Positions 1 to 10,986 of a DNA stretch of 50,614 nt are shown one piece after another. The stretch comes from Stutzerimonas stutzeri (lineage in GTDB: Bacteria; Pseudomonadota; Gammaproteobacteria; Pseudomonadales; Pseudomonadaceae), in the NCBI RefSeq assembly GCF_024448935.1, contig NZ_JAMOIE010000028.1, positions 1-50,614 on the forward strand, written 5' to 3'. Both the position numbers and the translations under genes were made by a program. The number at the start of each line of letters is the position of its first letter. Position 1 is the stretch's first letter. The notes under the pieces are model-generated. The model made no database searches. It was not told the origin of the DNA and worked only from the letters and a program-made list of their open reading frames with translations.

Positions 1-93
1 GGAATGAAAAAGGTCAGCGGCGAATGGACGCTGGTGTGCCTGGCATGGAACCTGAAACGCATGGCCGTATTACGCCTGCAAATCGGAAATTGA
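1..93 (+). pseudogene. 3' end of an IS transposase (partial, runs off the window)
   Basis: The plus frame from base 1 encodes about 30 residues and stops at 91-93. The stretch EWTLVCLAWNLKRM matches the C-terminal end typical of DDE transposases of the IS5/IS1182 type, where a W-x-L...A-x-NL-x-R pattern closes the catalytic domain. Only this tail is visible, so the family assignment is tentative and I cannot tell whether the full element outside the window is intact. An inverted repeat follows at once and may belong to the element's end. Confidence 0.6.
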
Positions 94-97
94 GCAA

Positions 98-141
98 AAA
101 ACAGGCATAAATCCGGGGAATTGGCAAAAAATGCCTGTTTT
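98..141. repeat. Inverted repeat downstream of the transposase tail
   Basis: An 11-bp arm (aaaacaggcat, 98-108) is complementary to atgcctgtttt (131-141) across a 22-nt loop. It lies 5 bases after the transposase stop codon. It could be the terminator of the transposase gene or part of the element's terminal structure; the sequence alone does not decide. Confidence 0.5.
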
Positions 142-175
142 CCGGAAAATCCAGTGTTCTATCTGCCTGCGGGGC

Positions 176-1132
176 TCAAGTCCGACAGGCTGCTAGTCTC
201 TCGGGAACTTGTTCATAGTGCTCCAGGCTCATCCATGCCGGGCACTTCTGGGGCTTGTCCAGGCCAATCAGGTGATCGCGCGCGCCCAAGCGTTTACCGC
301 GCCGGAAATCGGTATTGCGTCGACGCGCGCCATATTGCTCGAACACACCATCAATGCCTCTACGCTGCAATTCGTACAGCAAAAACCAGGTCGCGTAGCA
401 GGCATCCCCACCAGCACATCGCCGACGTTCAACGTGTCGAGCATTGACCGCAGCAGGGTTTGTTCATCGCCACCCTTACCCCGAAAACGCCCCAACGCGG
501 CGTTCAGTACCGCCCCACTGGACAGGCAGACAATTCCAACCAGCCGGCAGATCGGAAAACCTAAGCCAGGTTTTTGCCCACGCGATTGCGGATAACCCGC
601 CTGATTGGCTGCCGTATCCGGCATCGACACCGTCGTGCCATCCACGAGCCGCACCGGTCTCCCCATTCCATTTTCAGGCCTTGGCTGAGTAAGCACTGAT
701 CATAGTGCCGGTACTCCGCACCAAGCTGGAAACCATCTCAACAGGCAACCGCTGGCGGGCTCGGCAGCAGCCACCAGTATGTGTACTGCAAGGTTTCAAG
801 CCGCCGAGCAGTTGCTTGACGGCCATGTCATTGACGGCCTTCTGACAGGAGCGATCAGCACTTAACGCTTGAGCCATGAACATGGAGAGCGTCTACGTGG
901 GTGGAAAAAGCCGCTCCCGATGATCCGGCAGCAGTGACTCGACGCAATCGAATAATTCGGGGCTGGTCAGCAGGTTGAGGAAGACGTAGGCATCGGTATT
1001 CAAAGCTTCTCGGCGGGCACGCTGCTGTTGATGAATGACGGCTTGGCGCCTGTGGGCTGCTCCTTGGGCTCGATGTGTGTTCGCAACTATCACCGTAGGC
1101 CAAGAGCAGACTTTCTTTTTCCAATCAACCAC
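176..1132 (-). pseudogene. Degenerate IS4-family transposase (multiple frameshifts)
   Basis: Four minus-strand reading-frame pieces, read in order from 1132 down to 176, join into one IS4-like DDE transposase. They are an N-terminal part (containing NLLTSPELFDCVESLLPDH), then QALSADRSCQKAVNDMAVKQ, then the first catalytic stretch RLVDGTTVSMPDTAANQAGY with its DGTT aspartate, then ELQRRGIDGVFEQYGARRR. The frame changes near 890, near 690 and near 375. The C-terminal third that should follow LEHYEQVPE is missing, so the gene is also truncated where the other IS remnant begins. It is certainly non-functional; exact ends and IS name are not determined. Confidence 0.8.
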
Positions 1133-1230
1133 TAAGCATTAAGTAAATGCCATTCGGGGCAGGTGATTTGTTGACTGTATTCCCGCCTGAATAAGCTTTC
1201 CACCGCCTGATCGATTGTAAGGAGGATGTA

Positions 1231-1257
1231 ATGGAAGCATCAAAAAAGGCGCCCTAA
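1231..1257 (+). other. 8-codon ORF behind a perfect Shine-Dalgarno, ending in a terminator loop
   Basis: AAGGAGG at 1219-1225 sits 5 nt before ATG at 1231. The ORF encodes MEASKKAP and stops with TAA at 1255-1257, in the loop of the 1242-1269 terminator. It may be the start of a gene lost when the IS elements entered, or chance. No function is claimed. Confidence 0.25.
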
Positions 1258-1269
1258 GGCGCCTTTTTT
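1242..1269. terminator. Bidirectional rho-independent terminator after typA
   Basis: The stem aaaaaaggcgcc / ggcgcctttttt (1242-1253 and 1258-1269) with a 4-nt loop is a perfect palindrome with a T-tract on either strand. It lies 16 bases past the typA stop codon and would end typA transcription on the minus strand as well as any readthrough from the IS region. Confidence 0.9.
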
Positions 1270-1284
1270 GCAACTAAGCCCGAA

Positions 1285-3105
1285 TCAAGCCTTGGCTTTT
1301 TTCGCAGCGCGGTTGCGCTCACCTTCGTCGAGGATCTTCTTGCGCAGACGGATCGACTTCGGGGTGACTTCGCACAGCTCGTCGTCCTGGATGAATTCCA
1401 GCGCCTGTTCCAGCGTGAACTTCACCGGCGGAACCAGGGCGATGGTTTCGTCCTTGCCCGAAGCGCGCATGTTGTCGAGCTTCTTGCCCTTGGTAGGGTT
1501 GACGCCCATGTCGTTGTCACGGCTGTTCAGGCCGACGATCTGACCGTTGTAGATTTCCTGGCCATGCTCGACGAACAGCTTGCCGCGCGCCTGCAGGGTT
1601 TCCAGGGAGTAAGTCAGTGCCTTGCCGGTCTCGACCGATACCAGCACGCCGTTCTGACGACCGGACATCTGACCGGACTTCATCACGTCGTAGCGGTCGA
1701 AGATGGAAGTCAGGATGCCCGCACCGTTGGTGATGGTCAGGAAGTGGTTACGGAAACCGATCAGGCCACGGGCCGGGATATTGTATTCAAGGCGCACGCG
1801 GCCCTTGCCATCCGGCACCATATTGCTCAGGTCGCCCTTACGCAGACCCATCTCTTCCATGACCTTGCCCTGGGCTTCTTCCGGAATATCGATGGTGACG
1901 TTCTCGAACGGCTCGTGCTTGGCGCCGTCGACTTCACGAATGATCACTTCCGGACGGCCTACGGCCATTTCGAAGCCTTCGCGACGCATGTTCTCGATCA
2001 GGACCGACAGGTGCAGCTCACCACGACCGGAGACCTTGAACTTGTCGGCCGAGTCGCCTTCTTCGACGCGCAGGGCCACGTTGTACAGCAGCTCCTTGTC
2101 CAGACGGTCCTTGATGTTACGGCTGGTGACGAACTTGCCTTCCTTGCCGCAGAACGGCGAATCGTTGACCTGGAAGGTCATGGAAACGGTCGGCTCGTCA
2201 ACGGTCAGCGGCTTCATCGCTTCGACGTGGTTCTGGTCGCACAGGGTGTCAGAGATGAACAATTCATCCATACCGCTGACGCAGACGATGTCGCCAGCGG
2301 TGGCTTCTTCGACGTCGACACGGTGCAGACCATGGTGACCCATCAGCTTGAGGATACGGCCGTTACGCTTCTTGCCGTGCATGTCGATGGCAGTGACCGG
2401 GGTGTTCGGCCTGACCCGACCGCGGGCGATACGGCCGACACCGATGATGCCGAGGAAGCTGTTGTAGTCCAGCGCCGAGATCTGCATCTGGAACGGGCCG
2501 TCCATGTCGACCTTCGGGGCCGGTACGTGGTCGACGATGGCCTGGTACAGCGGGGTCATGTCGTCGGCCATGTCGGCGTGATCCAGACCGGCAATGCCGT
2601 TCAGAGCCGAGGCGTAGACGACCTGGAAGTCCAACTGCTCTTCGGTGGCGCCGAGGTTGTCGAACAGGTCGAAGATCTGGTCCAGCACCCAATCAGGACG
2701 CGCGCCCGGACGGTCGACCTTGTTGATCACCACGATCGGACGCAGGCCGGCTTCGAAGGCCTTCTTGGTCACAAAGCGGGTTTGCGGCATCGGGCCGTCC
2801 TGGGCATCGACCAGCAACAGCACGGAGTCGACCATCGACATCACGCGCTCGACTTCACCGCCGAAATCGGCGTGGCCGGGGGTATCGACGATATTGATGC
2901 GGTAGTCGTTCCAACGGATCGCAGTGTTCTTGGCGAGAATGGTGATGCCACGCTCTTTTTCCTGGTCGTTCGAATCCATCACGCGCTCGTCGTTGAGCTC
3001 GCCGCGCTCCAGGGTGCCGGACTGACGCAGGAGCTTGTCGACCAGGGTGGTTTTGCCATGGTCAACGTGAGCGATGATGGCGATGTTGCGAAGGTTGTCG
3101 ATCAC
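1285..3105 (-). CDS. typA: Ribosome-associated translational GTPase TypA/BipA
   Basis: A 606-residue EF-G-like GTPase of normal family length. The start [20 protein letters not shown] carries the P-loop (AHVDHGKT, about residues 11-18). [11 protein letters not shown] forms switch [13 protein letters not shown] is the G3 motif and NKVDRPGA is the NKxD motif. The C-terminal half keeps the BipA-specific region ending in KKAKA. TypA binds the ribosome and affects 50S assembly, stress and low-temperature growth and surface traits. It is transcribed away from thiI and ends in a strong terminator. The start is the first ATG; no competing start is evident. Confidence 0.97.
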   Translation of the reverse strand: MIDNLRNIAIIAHVDHGKTTLVDKLLRQSGTLERGELNDERVMDSNDQEKERGITILAKNTAIRWNDYRINIVDTPGHADFGGEVERVMSMVDSVLLLVDAQDGPMPQTRFVTKKAFEAGLRPIVVINKVDRPGARPDWVLDQIFDLFDNLGATEEQLDFQVVYASALNGIAGLDHADMADDMTPLYQAIVDHVPAPKVDMDGPFQMQISALDYNSFLGIIGVGRIARGRVRPNTPVTAIDMHGKKRNGRILKLMGHHGLHRVDVEEATAGDIVCVSGMDELFISDTLCDQNHVEAMKPLTVDEPTVSMTFQVNDSPFCGKEGKFVTSRNIKDRLDKELLYNVALRVEEGDSADKFKVSGRGELHLSVLIENMRREGFEMAVGRPEVIIREVDGAKHEPFENVTIDIPEEAQGKVMEEMGLRKGDLSNMVPDGKGRVRLEYNIPARGLIGFRNHFLTITNGAGILTSIFDRYDVMKSGQMSGRQNGVLVSVETGKALTYSLETLQARGKLFVEHGQEIYNGQIVGLNSRDNDMGVNPTKGKKLDNMRASGKDETIALVPPVKFTLEQALEFIQDDELCEVTPKSIRLRKKILDEGERNRAAKKAKA

Positions 3106-3273
3106 AGTAGTGGTCTCGTAGTTGGGTTGGGCTACTCGGCAAATGCTTCAAGCTGCCCAACGCGAAAAAATTGGATAAAGGGAGGCGATCGTTAGCGACG
3201 TGTTGCGGCGATTCAGCCGCAAAGCGGGTCGGGAGGGCGGTGGCGGATACTGCCGCCCAGCAGGCCGGGCTGT

Positions 3274-4728
3274 TTAGCTCGGACGATAAACGCGCACATT
3301 GACATGCCCCTCGCTCAGCAAATGATAAGCATGCAGGCGGCTCATGACACCTTTATCGCAATACAGCAGGTACTGGCGATTGTCGTCCAGTTCCTTGAAG
3401 CGGTTGTTCAGTGCATAGAACGGCAGTGTTCGTACTTCGATGCCCTGCAGTTGCAGAGGTTCGTCCTCGGCAAGGTCGGGATGGCGAATGTCGATTACCA
3501 CCTGCCCGGCACTCGCCTCGACGACTTCTTCAACCTGCAAATCCTGGCCCAGCTCGTCGATGACCCTGTCGATCGCAACCTGCCGAGCATTCGCCAGCGC
3601 ACGCTCGAGGATGGCCATGTCGAACTGCCTCTCTTCGTGCTCGACCCGATAGCGCTTGGCTTTGGTCGTCGGGTTCACCGATATCACACCGCAATACTCC
3701 GGCATGTGCTTGGCGAACTCGGCGGTGCCGATCTCGGAAGCGGTGTCGATGATGTCCTGTTTGTGGCTGGCGATCAGCGGGCGCAGCACCAGCATATCGG
3801 TGGCCGAATCGATAACCGACAAATTCGGCAGCGTCTGGCTCGAGACCTGAGAGATCGCTTCACCGGTGACCAGCGCGTCGATATGCAAACGTTCGGCGAT
3901 CTGGGTCGAGACGCGCAGCATCATGCGTTTCAACACCACGCCCATCTGGCTGTTATCGACCTTTTCCAGGATCTCGCCGACCACTTCTTCGAACGGCACG
4001 CTGATAAACAGTACGCGATGGGAGCTGCCGTACTTCTTCCATAAATAGTGGGCCACTTCCATCACGCCCAGCTCATGGGCGCGGCCACCCAGGTTGAAGA
4101 AGCAGAAATGGGTCATCAACCCGCGGCGCATCATCTGGTAGGCCGCCACGGTCGAGTCGAAACCGCCGGACATCAGCACCAGGGTTTGCTCCAACGCGCC
4201 CAGCGGGTAACCGCCAATACCGTCGTGCTGTGCGTGCACGACAAACAGGCGCTGGTCGCGGATCTCCATGCGCACTTCGACTTCCGGTGCCTTCAGCGAG
4301 ATGCCAGCTGCGCCGCACTGTTGGCGCAGCTGGCTGCCGACATGGCGCTCCACATCCATCGAGCTGAATGGGTGCTTGCCTGCCCGCTTGCAGCGCACGG
4401 CGAAGAGCTTGCCCGGCAGACGGTCGGCATAGTGCGCCTTGCACTTGGCGACAATGTCATCCAGATCGCCTAGCGGGTACTCGTGCACTTCCAGGCAATG
4501 CGCGATGCCCGGCGTGCAGCGCAGGCGCTCGATCATCTGGTGCAAGGCTTTCGGATCACTGAGCGCAGTTTCCACCCCAACGTTGTCCCACACGCCCTCC
4601 ACCCGCAGTTCGGGATCGAGGTCGCGCAACACGGTACGGATGTTCTTCGCCAACTGGCGAATGAAGCCCTTGCGTACCGGTGGGCTCTTGATGGTGATTT
4701 CGGGAAAGACCTTGACGATCAGCTTCAT
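3274..4728 (-). CDS. thiI: tRNA 4-thiouridine sulfurtransferase ThiI
   Basis: A 484-residue protein with the full long-form architecture. An N-terminal ferredoxin-like plus THUMP domain (about residues 1-165) is followed by a PP-loop ATPase with SGGFDS near residue 190, then a C-terminal rhodanese domain. The rhodanese active-site cysteine is seen in [10 protein letters not shown] (about residue 457), and its probable disulfide partner lies in PEYCGVIS. ThiI adenylates U8 of tRNA and transfers sulfur from the cysteine persulfide; the rhodanese domain is also the part used in thiazole synthesis. It lies 168 bp upstream of typA on the same strand, divergent from glnA. Confidence 0.97.
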   Translation of the reverse strand: MKLIVKVFPEITIKSPPVRKGFIRQLAKNIRTVLRDLDPELRVEGVWDNVGVETALSDPKALHQMIERLRCTPGIAHCLEVHEYPLGDLDDIVAKCKAHYADRLPGKLFAVRCKRAGKHPFSSMDVERHVGSQLRQQCGAAGISLKAPEVEVRMEIRDQRLFVVHAQHDGIGGYPLGALEQTLVLMSGGFDSTVAAYQMMRRGLMTHFCFFNLGGRAHELGVMEVAHYLWKKYGSSHRVLFISVPFEEVVGEILEKVDNSQMGVVLKRMMLRVSTQIAERLHIDALVTGEAISQVSSQTLPNLSVIDSATDMLVLRPLIASHKQDIIDTASEIGTAEFAKHMPEYCGVISVNPTTKAKRYRVEHEERQFDMAILERALANARQVAIDRVIDELGQDLQVEEVVEASAGQVVIDIRHPDLAEDEPLQLQGIEVRTLPFYALNNRFKELDDNRQYLLYCDKGVMSRLHAYHLLSEGHVNVRVYRPS

Positions 4729-4823
4729 GGAAACAGCACAGCGCCAGCATGGCGTGAAAAGAGGGGGGCGGAGTATATCCGAATCTGGTCAAGCTTTAGG
4801 CAGTTTTATTGGAAAGCCCAACG

Positions 4824-4839
4824 TGCACCCTAATGGAAC
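4824..4839 (+). promoter_or_regulatory. NtrC-like binding site 1 upstream of glnA
   Basis: TGCACCCTAATGGAAC resembles the NtrC enhancer pattern TGCACCnnnnTGGTGC (left half perfect, TGG of the right half kept). Its centre is about 150 bp upstream of the predicted glnA start of transcription, a typical enhancer distance. Inference from sequence only. Confidence 0.55.
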
Positions 4840-4854
4840 AAGATTATCATTTTC

Positions 4855-4870
4855 CGCACCAGTTTAGAGC
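4855..4870 (+). promoter_or_regulatory. NtrC-like binding site 2 upstream of glnA
   Basis: CGCACCAGTTTAGAGC keeps GCACCA of the left half and a weaker right half. The centre-to-centre distance to site 1 is 31 bp, three helical turns, close to the spacing of the paired NtrC sites at E. coli glnA. This spacing is the main reason to believe both sites. Confidence 0.5.
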
Positions 4871-4955
4871 GCATCTAGGCGAGCACAGCAGCACTAAACG
4901 GCAGCGAATACGCCAGGCCGGCTTAACAAGGGTGCCCGGACCCATCTCGGAGCAC

Positions 4956-4971
4956 TGGCATGTAATTTGCT
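4956..4971 (+). promoter_or_regulatory. Sigma-54 promoter of glnA
   Basis: TGGCATGTAATTTGCT matches the -24/-12 consensus TGGCACGnnnnTTGCW. The invariant GG (4957-4958) and GC (4969-4970) are exactly 12 bp apart. Transcription would start near 4981, leaving a leader of about 90 nt before the glnA ATG. Confidence 0.85.
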
Positions 4972-5073
4972 CCCTTGTGAGGCAGGTCGCCTTGACGGAG
5001 TATCGCCCGCTCGGCTTCACCCCCTAGATTCCGGAAGCATATCTGTCAACGCTTCCACCACCTGGAGAGCACC

Positions 5074-6480
5074 ATGTCGAAGTCGCTTCAACTGATCAAA
5101 GATTACGATGTGAAGTGGATTGATCTGCGCTTCACCGACACCAAGGGCAAGCAGCACCACGTGACCGTTCCGGCGCGCGATGCTCAGGACGAAGACTTCT
5201 TCGAGCAAGGCAAAATGTTCGACGGCTCGTCCATCCATGGCTGGAAGGGCATCGAAGCCTCCGACATGATCCTGATGCCGGTCGATGAAACTGCCGTACT
5301 GGATCCGTTCACCGAAGAGCCGACCCTGATCCTGGTCTGCGACATCGTCGAGCCAAGCACCATGCAGGGCTACGACCGTGACCCGCGCTCCATCGCCAAG
5401 CGCGCCGAGGAATTCCTCAGGTCCACCGGCATCGGTGACTCCGTATTCGTCGGCCCGGAGCCTGAGTTCTTCATCTTCGACCAGGTGAAGTTCAAGTCCG
5501 ACATCTCCGGCTCGATGTTCAAGATCTACTCCGAGCAAGGCTCCTGGATGACCGACCAGGATGTCGAAGGCGGCAACAAGGGCCATCGTCCGGCCGTGAA
5601 GGGCGGTTACTTCCCGGTTCCGCCGTGCGACCACGACCATGAAATCCGTACTGCCATGTGTAACGCGATGGAAGAGATGGGTCTGGTTGTCGAAGTCCAT
5701 CACCACGAAGTGGCGACTGCCGGTCAGAACGAAATCGGCGTCAAGTTCAACACCCTGGTCAACAAGGCTGACGAAGTTCAGACCCTGAAGTACTGCGTGC
5801 ACAACGTGGCCGATGTTTACGGCAAGACCGCGACCTTCATGCCGAAGCCGCTGTATGGCGACAACGGTTCGGGCATGCACGTACACATGTCGATCTCCAA
5901 AGACGGCAAGAATACCTTCGCTGGCGAAGGCTATGCCGGCCTGTCCGAGACCGCTCTGTACTTCATCGGCGGCATCATCAAGCACGGCAAGGCGCTGAAC
6001 GGCTTCACCAACCCGGCCACCAACTCCTACAAGCGTCTGGTTCCGGGCTTCGAGGCCCCAGTCATGCTGGCCTACTCGGCTCGTAACCGTTCCGCCTCGA
6101 TCCGTATTCCGTACGTTTCCAGCCCGAAAGCCCGCCGTATCGAAGCGCGCTTCCCGGACCCGGCTGCCAACCCCTACCTGTGCTTCGCTGCACTGCTGAT
6201 GGCTGGCCTGGACGGCATCCAGAACAAGATCCACCCCGGCGATGCGGCTGACAAGAACCTGTACGATCTGCCGCCGGAAGAAGGCAAGCTGATCCCGCAG
6301 GTCTGCGGCAGCCTGAAAGAAGCCCTGGAAGAACTCGACAAGGGCCGTGCGTTCCTGACCAAGGGCGGCGTGTTCTCCGACGACTTCATCGATGCCTACA
6401 TCGAGCTGAAGTCCGAGGAAGAGATCAAGGTGCGCACCTTCGTGCACCCGCTGGAATACGACCTGTACTACAGCGTCTAA
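5074..6480 (+). CDS. glnA: Glutamine synthetase type I
   Basis: A 468-residue GSI enzyme that condenses glutamate, ammonia and ATP to glutamine. Catalytic and metal-binding motifs are intact: [26 protein letters not shown] and the NRSASIRIP arginine loop. The adenylylation tyrosine of GSI-beta enzymes is present in [10 protein letters not shown] (near residue 398), so activity should be tuned by GlnE. GGAG at 5064-5067 sits 7 bases before the ATG. The upstream sigma-54 promoter and paired NtrC-like sites fit nitrogen-controlled expression, and ntrBC lies downstream. Confidence 0.98.
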   Translation: MSKSLQLIKDYDVKWIDLRFTDTKGKQHHVTVPARDAQDEDFFEQGKMFDGSSIHGWKGIEASDMILMPVDETAVLDPFTEEPTLILVCDIVEPSTMQGYDRDPRSIAKRAEEFLRSTGIGDSVFVGPEPEFFIFDQVKFKSDISGSMFKIYSEQGSWMTDQDVEGGNKGHRPAVKGGYFPVPPCDHDHEIRTAMCNAMEEMGLVVEVHHHEVATAGQNEIGVKFNTLVNKADEVQTLKYCVHNVADVYGKTATFMPKPLYGDNGSGMHVHMSISKDGKNTFAGEGYAGLSETALYFIGGIIKHGKALNGFTNPATNSYKRLVPGFEAPVMLAYSARNRSASIRIPYVSSPKARRIEARFPDPAANPYLCFAALLMAGLDGIQNKIHPGDAADKNLYDLPPEEGKLIPQVCGSLKEALEELDKGRAFLTKGGVFSDDFIDAYIELKSEEEIKVRTFVHPLEYDLYYSV

Positions 6481-6497
6481 GCCAATACGCGTGACAG

Positions 6498-6521
6498 AAA
6501 AGCCTCCTTCGGGAGGCTTTT
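6498..6521. terminator. Rho-independent terminator after glnA
   Basis: aaaagcctcc (6498-6507), a TTCG tetraloop and ggaggctttt (6512-6521) form a perfect stem 17 bases after the glnA stop codon. It separates glnA from the DUF4124 genes and so argues that ntrBC needs its own promoter. Confidence 0.9.
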
Positions 6522-6664
6522 CCGTTTCTGCGATGTCATTAGTCGCTGATACCGACGTTTTGGCAAACGACCGGAGTGGCGTCGATCCCAAATCGCAACG
6601 GTCGCGCTTGCCTCGCCGCCGGCACGGTGCAAGGCTTCTCGCCACCCCTACCGCGGAGCTTCCC

Positions 6665-7192
6665 ATGCGCATTGCATTGTTCAGCCTGCTACTTGCTGTC
6701 ATGGCCCCCGCCATGGCGCAGATTTACAAATACACCGACGACAAGGGCAACACGGTCTACACCAACCAGCCGCCGGAGGGTGTCACGGCAGACACCGTAG
6801 ACCTGCCGCCGGCCAATACGGTGAATATCAAGACGCCAGAGCCACCACCGCCGCTGCCAAACGAGCAAAGTGGTCAAGGTCAGCAGCAGTCTTACCGCAG
6901 CTTGTCCATCGGAGGCATTCCGGATGAGCAAGCGCTGCGCGCGAACAACGGAACCTTCGTGGTCAATGCGCAACTGGATCCGCCCCTGAGGCAGGGCCAT
7001 CAGGTTCGCTTTCTGCTGGATGGCGAGCCACAGGGCAAACCGAGCAGCGGCACAGTCATGCAGTTGAACAACGTCGACCGCGGCACGCACGTTCTTGAAG
7101 TTGAAGTGCTCGATGGAGACCAAGTCGTGCTACGCGCTCAGGAGCAGTTCACCGTTCAGCGCGTCCACACCTCCAGCCCGGCTCGTCGATGA
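6665..7192 (+). CDS. DUF4124 domain periplasmic protein, first of a pair
   Basis: The protein is 175 residues from ATG 6665, chosen because it gives a clean signal peptide (MRIALFSLLLAVMAPAMA) and has GGAG at 6655-6658. The frame is open further upstream but runs into the glnA terminator. The mature part begins QIYKYTDDKGNTVYTNQPP, the DUF4124 signature, then a proline-rich linker, then a beta-rich C-terminal region with LDPPLRQGHQVRFLLDGEP. The function is unknown; export to the periplasm is inferred. The next gene starts inside this one's stop codon (ATGA), so the two are translationally coupled. Confidence 0.88.
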   Translation: MRIALFSLLLAVMAPAMAQIYKYTDDKGNTVYTNQPPEGVTADTVDLPPANTVNIKTPEPPPPLPNEQSGQGQQQSYRSLSIGGIPDEQALRANNGTFVVNAQLDPPLRQGHQVRFLLDGEPQGKPSSGTVMQLNNVDRGTHVLEVEVLDGDQVVLRAQEQFTVQRVHTSSPARR

Positions 7193-7821
7193 GCCACGCC
7201 CTGCGCTTGGGAGTGTTTGGGCTTCTGCTCGCTCTCACCCTTCCCTCAACCGCTGCGATCTATAGCTACACCGACGCCGATGGCAATCGGGTTTTCACCG
7301 ATCGCCCCGGCGGCCGCGCGGCGGAGCCGGTCGATACCAAACCGTCCAACAGCATGCCCGCCCAGCCGGTGCCGCTCGCGCCGAGCCGAGTAAAGGTCAT
7401 AAAAGCCCCAACGCCGGGCTATGTATCGCTCGCCATCGTTCAGCCCGAGCCCGAAGCCACTATCCGCAACAATGCTGGGGAGCTGACCGTAAGCATAACC
7501 AGTAACCCGCCGCTGCATCCTGGGCATCAGTACCGCTTGCTTATGGACGGCACGGCCGCAGGCGAGCCTGGCGCAAATACGACCATAGCCCTCGGGAATG
7601 TGGATCGCGGCAGCCATCAGCTGGTGGTCGAGGTGATCGACAATGCAGACGTGACGGTGCACAGCAGCGCACCAATAACCGTCCATATGAAGCGCACTTC
7701 GCTGGCTCAGCGGCGCATGGTCAATCCCTGCAAGAAGGCCGATTACGGCGTTCGCCCCGAATGCCCGATAAAGGACAAGCCAAAGGAAAAGAGGGATATT
7801 CCTTTCGTGCCCTTTCTGTGA
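7189..7821 (+). CDS. DUF4124 domain periplasmic protein, second of a pair
   Basis: This 210-residue paralogue of the preceding gene has the same layout: signal peptide ending LPSTAA, IYSYTDADGNRVFTDRP, linker, then NPPLHPGHQYRLLMDG and VDRGSHQLVVEVID, which align with the matching parts of its neighbour. It adds a C-terminal tail with two cysteines (NPCKKADYGVRPECP) that the first copy lacks. A tandem duplication with divergence is the simple reading. The function is unknown; the position between glnA and ntrB resembles that in other Pseudomonas genomes, as I recall them. Confidence 0.88.
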   Translation: MSHALRLGVFGLLLALTLPSTAAIYSYTDADGNRVFTDRPGGRAAEPVDTKPSNSMPAQPVPLAPSRVKVIKAPTPGYVSLAIVQPEPEATIRNNAGELTVSITSNPPLHPGHQYRLLMDGTAAGEPGANTTIALGNVDRGSHQLVVEVIDNADVTVHSSAPITVHMKRTSLAQRRMVNPCKKADYGVRPECPIKDKPKEKRDIPFVPFL

Positions 7822-7829
7822 CCATCTAG

Positions 7830-7846
7830 CGCACCTGATTGGTGCA
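7830..7846 (+). promoter_or_regulatory. NtrC binding site upstream of ntrB
   Basis: CGCACCTGATTGGTGCA holds the perfect palindrome GCACC-N5-GGTGC (7831-7845), the core of the NtrC consensus. It starts 8 bases after the DUF4124 stop codon and its centre is about 128 bp upstream of the predicted sigma-54 start site. Confidence 0.75.
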
Positions 7847-7940
7847 TTGGTGTAGTCTTCCCGCTCCAGACCTCTTTTTTCTTTCGACGCCCTGCTCTGG
7901 AGCGCTAGTGCCCGCGGCGCCGCGCCGAAAAGGAGCGCCT

Positions 7941-7956
7941 TGGTTTGCTTCTTGCA
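7941..7956 (+). promoter_or_regulatory. Probable sigma-54 promoter of ntrBC
   Basis: TGGTTTGCTTCTTGCA has the invariant GG (7942-7943) and GC (7954-7955) 12 bp apart and a perfect TTGCA -12 element; the -24 element lacks the usual CAC. Transcription would begin near 7966, a few bases before the ntrB ATG. Confidence 0.6.
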
Positions 7957-7988
7957 TTTCCCGACGTACACCCCGGATGCAGACTGCC

Positions 7989-9067
7989 ATGATCAACGAA
8001 GCCCTACAGCGCCTGCTGATCGAGAATCTCACCACCGCCACCCTTTTGCTTGATTCTCGGTTGCGCCTGGAATACATGAACCCCGCTGCCGAGATGCTGC
8101 TGGCCGTCAGCGGCCAGCGCAGCCACGGCCAGTTCATCAGCGAACTGTTCACCGAGTCCTCCGAAGCCCTGGCGGCATTGCGCCTGGCCGTCGAAGAAGC
8201 CCATCCCTTCACCAAGCGGGAAGCAACGCTCACCTCGGCCAGCGGGCAGTCGCTGACCGTCGACTACGCCGTGACGCCGGTACTGACGAAGCTGGAGACG
8301 ATGCTGCTGCTGGAAGTGCTGCCACGCGACCGACTGCTGCGCATCACCAAGGAAGAGGCGCAGCTGTCCAAGCAGGAAACCACCAAGATGCTGGTTCGTG
8401 GCCTTGCCCATGAAATCAAGAACCCGCTTGGCGGAATACGCGGCGCCGCCCAACTGCTGGCCCGCGAGCTGCCCGAAGAACACCTCAAGGACTACACCGA
8501 AGTCATCATCGAAGAGGCCGACCGCCTGCGCAACCTGGTCGATCGGATGCTCGGCTCAAACAAGTTGCCATCGCTGGTGATGACCAACATTCACGAGGTG
8601 CTCGAACATGTCGCCAGCCTGATCGAAGCCGAATGCCAAGGCAGCCTCATTTTGGTGCGTGATTACGACCCCAGTATTCCCGAGGTTCTGATGGACCACG
8701 AGCAGATGATTCAGGCCGTGCTCAACATCATGCGTAACGCCATGCAGGCGCTGGCCGGGCAAACCGGACTGGGGCTGGGCCGCCTGACGCTCCGTACTCG
8801 CACGCTGCGCCAGTTCACCATTGGCCATATCCGTCATCGGCTGGTCGCCCGGATCGAAATCATCGACAACGGGCCAGGCATTCCCGCCGAATTGCAGAAT
8901 ACGCTTTTCTACCCGATGGTCAGCGGCCGCCCCGATGGCACCGGCCTCGGCCTGGCCATTACCCAGAACATCATCAGCCAGCACCAGGGCCTGATCGAAT
9001 GCGAGAGCCATCCCGGGCATACCGCGTTTTCGATCTTCCTGCCGCTGGAACAAGGAGTATCCACCCC

Positions 9068-9071
<4 letters not shown>
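7989..9071 (+). CDS. ntrB: Nitrogen regulation sensor kinase/phosphatase NtrB
   Basis: A 360-residue cytosolic two-component kinase. A PAS domain fills about residues 5-115 (LLDSRLRLEYMNPAAEMLL). The dimerisation/phosphoacceptor helix has His141 in RGLAHEIKNPLGG. The ATPase domain shows the N box (NIMRNAMQAL), G1 (DNGPGIP) and G2 (GTGLGLAI). No membrane segment is seen, as usual for NtrB, which is controlled by PII. I chose ATG 7989 (MINEAL) over the upstream in-frame starts because family members begin there and because upstream starts would overlap the predicted promoter. The stop overlaps the ntrC start (ATGA). Confidence 0.96.
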
Positions 9072-10501
<1,430 letters not shown>

Positions 10502-10530
10502 CCCGGAGCGGCGCAGCCGGCGGCGGCGCC

Positions 10531-10986
10531 TTAGCGCGGCCTGACCTCGACCCGCAAGCGCCACTCGCCACCGATTTTTTCAGCCGACCAGCTGGCTACG
10601 AGCGGTCGGGTCGCCACGAAATGCAGCAACAACCCCTTCTCTGTCGTCTGCACGCGCCAGCCAGCACTGGTGCTCCCAACCGCTACACGCCCGGCATCGG
10701 CGCTGCCCTTGGACTGAAACAGCATGCCCACGGCGCCTTCGACGTCCTGGCTGTAGAGCTCCGGCTCGCGGTTGAACCATAGCTGCAGCCCACTGGCTAC
10801 AGGCTCGATACGCAACAGCTCGACCGGTCCAGGCCGAAAGACGTAGCCGAGAAAAGAGCCGAACAACAGCCCGAGCAGCACCAACGAGCCGAAAAAGCGC
10901 CGGCGTAGGCGAGGTAGCGGATCGTCAGCCGCAGGGTCGCCTGCCGCAGTAGAATGCCGGTCGTTTTCTGAGTCGGTGCCGCGCAT
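10531..10986 (-). CDS. Conserved hypothetical membrane-anchored protein
   Basis: The product is 151 residues: a charged cytosolic N-terminus (about residues 1-32), one hydrophobic segment ([18 protein letters not shown]) and an apparently periplasmic C-terminal domain rich in beta-strand-like sequence. No catalytic motif was recognised. A gene of this kind sits between ntrC and the trmL homologue in P. aeruginosa (from memory). Its ATG (10986-10984) shares bases with the divergent trmL ATG; an in-frame stop lies two codons upstream, so no earlier start exists. Confidence 0.8.
   Translation of the reverse strand: MRGTDSENDRHSTAAGDPAADDPLPRLRRRFFGSLVLLGLLFGSFLGYVFRPGPVELLRIEPVASGLQLWFNREPELYSQDVEGAVGMLFQSKGSADAGRVAVGSTSAGWRVQTTEKGLLLHFVATRPLVASWSAEKIGGEWRLRVEVRPR

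Noticed and set aside
1564..3195. 543-codon plus-strand open frame opposite typA
   Set aside because: It is the complement of typA, which has full family motifs. The plus frame is open because of high GC and codon bias, with no recognisable domain.
5017..6714. 565-codon minus-strand open frame opposite glnA
   Set aside because: Pure shadow of glnA; it also runs through the glnA terminator and promoter region.
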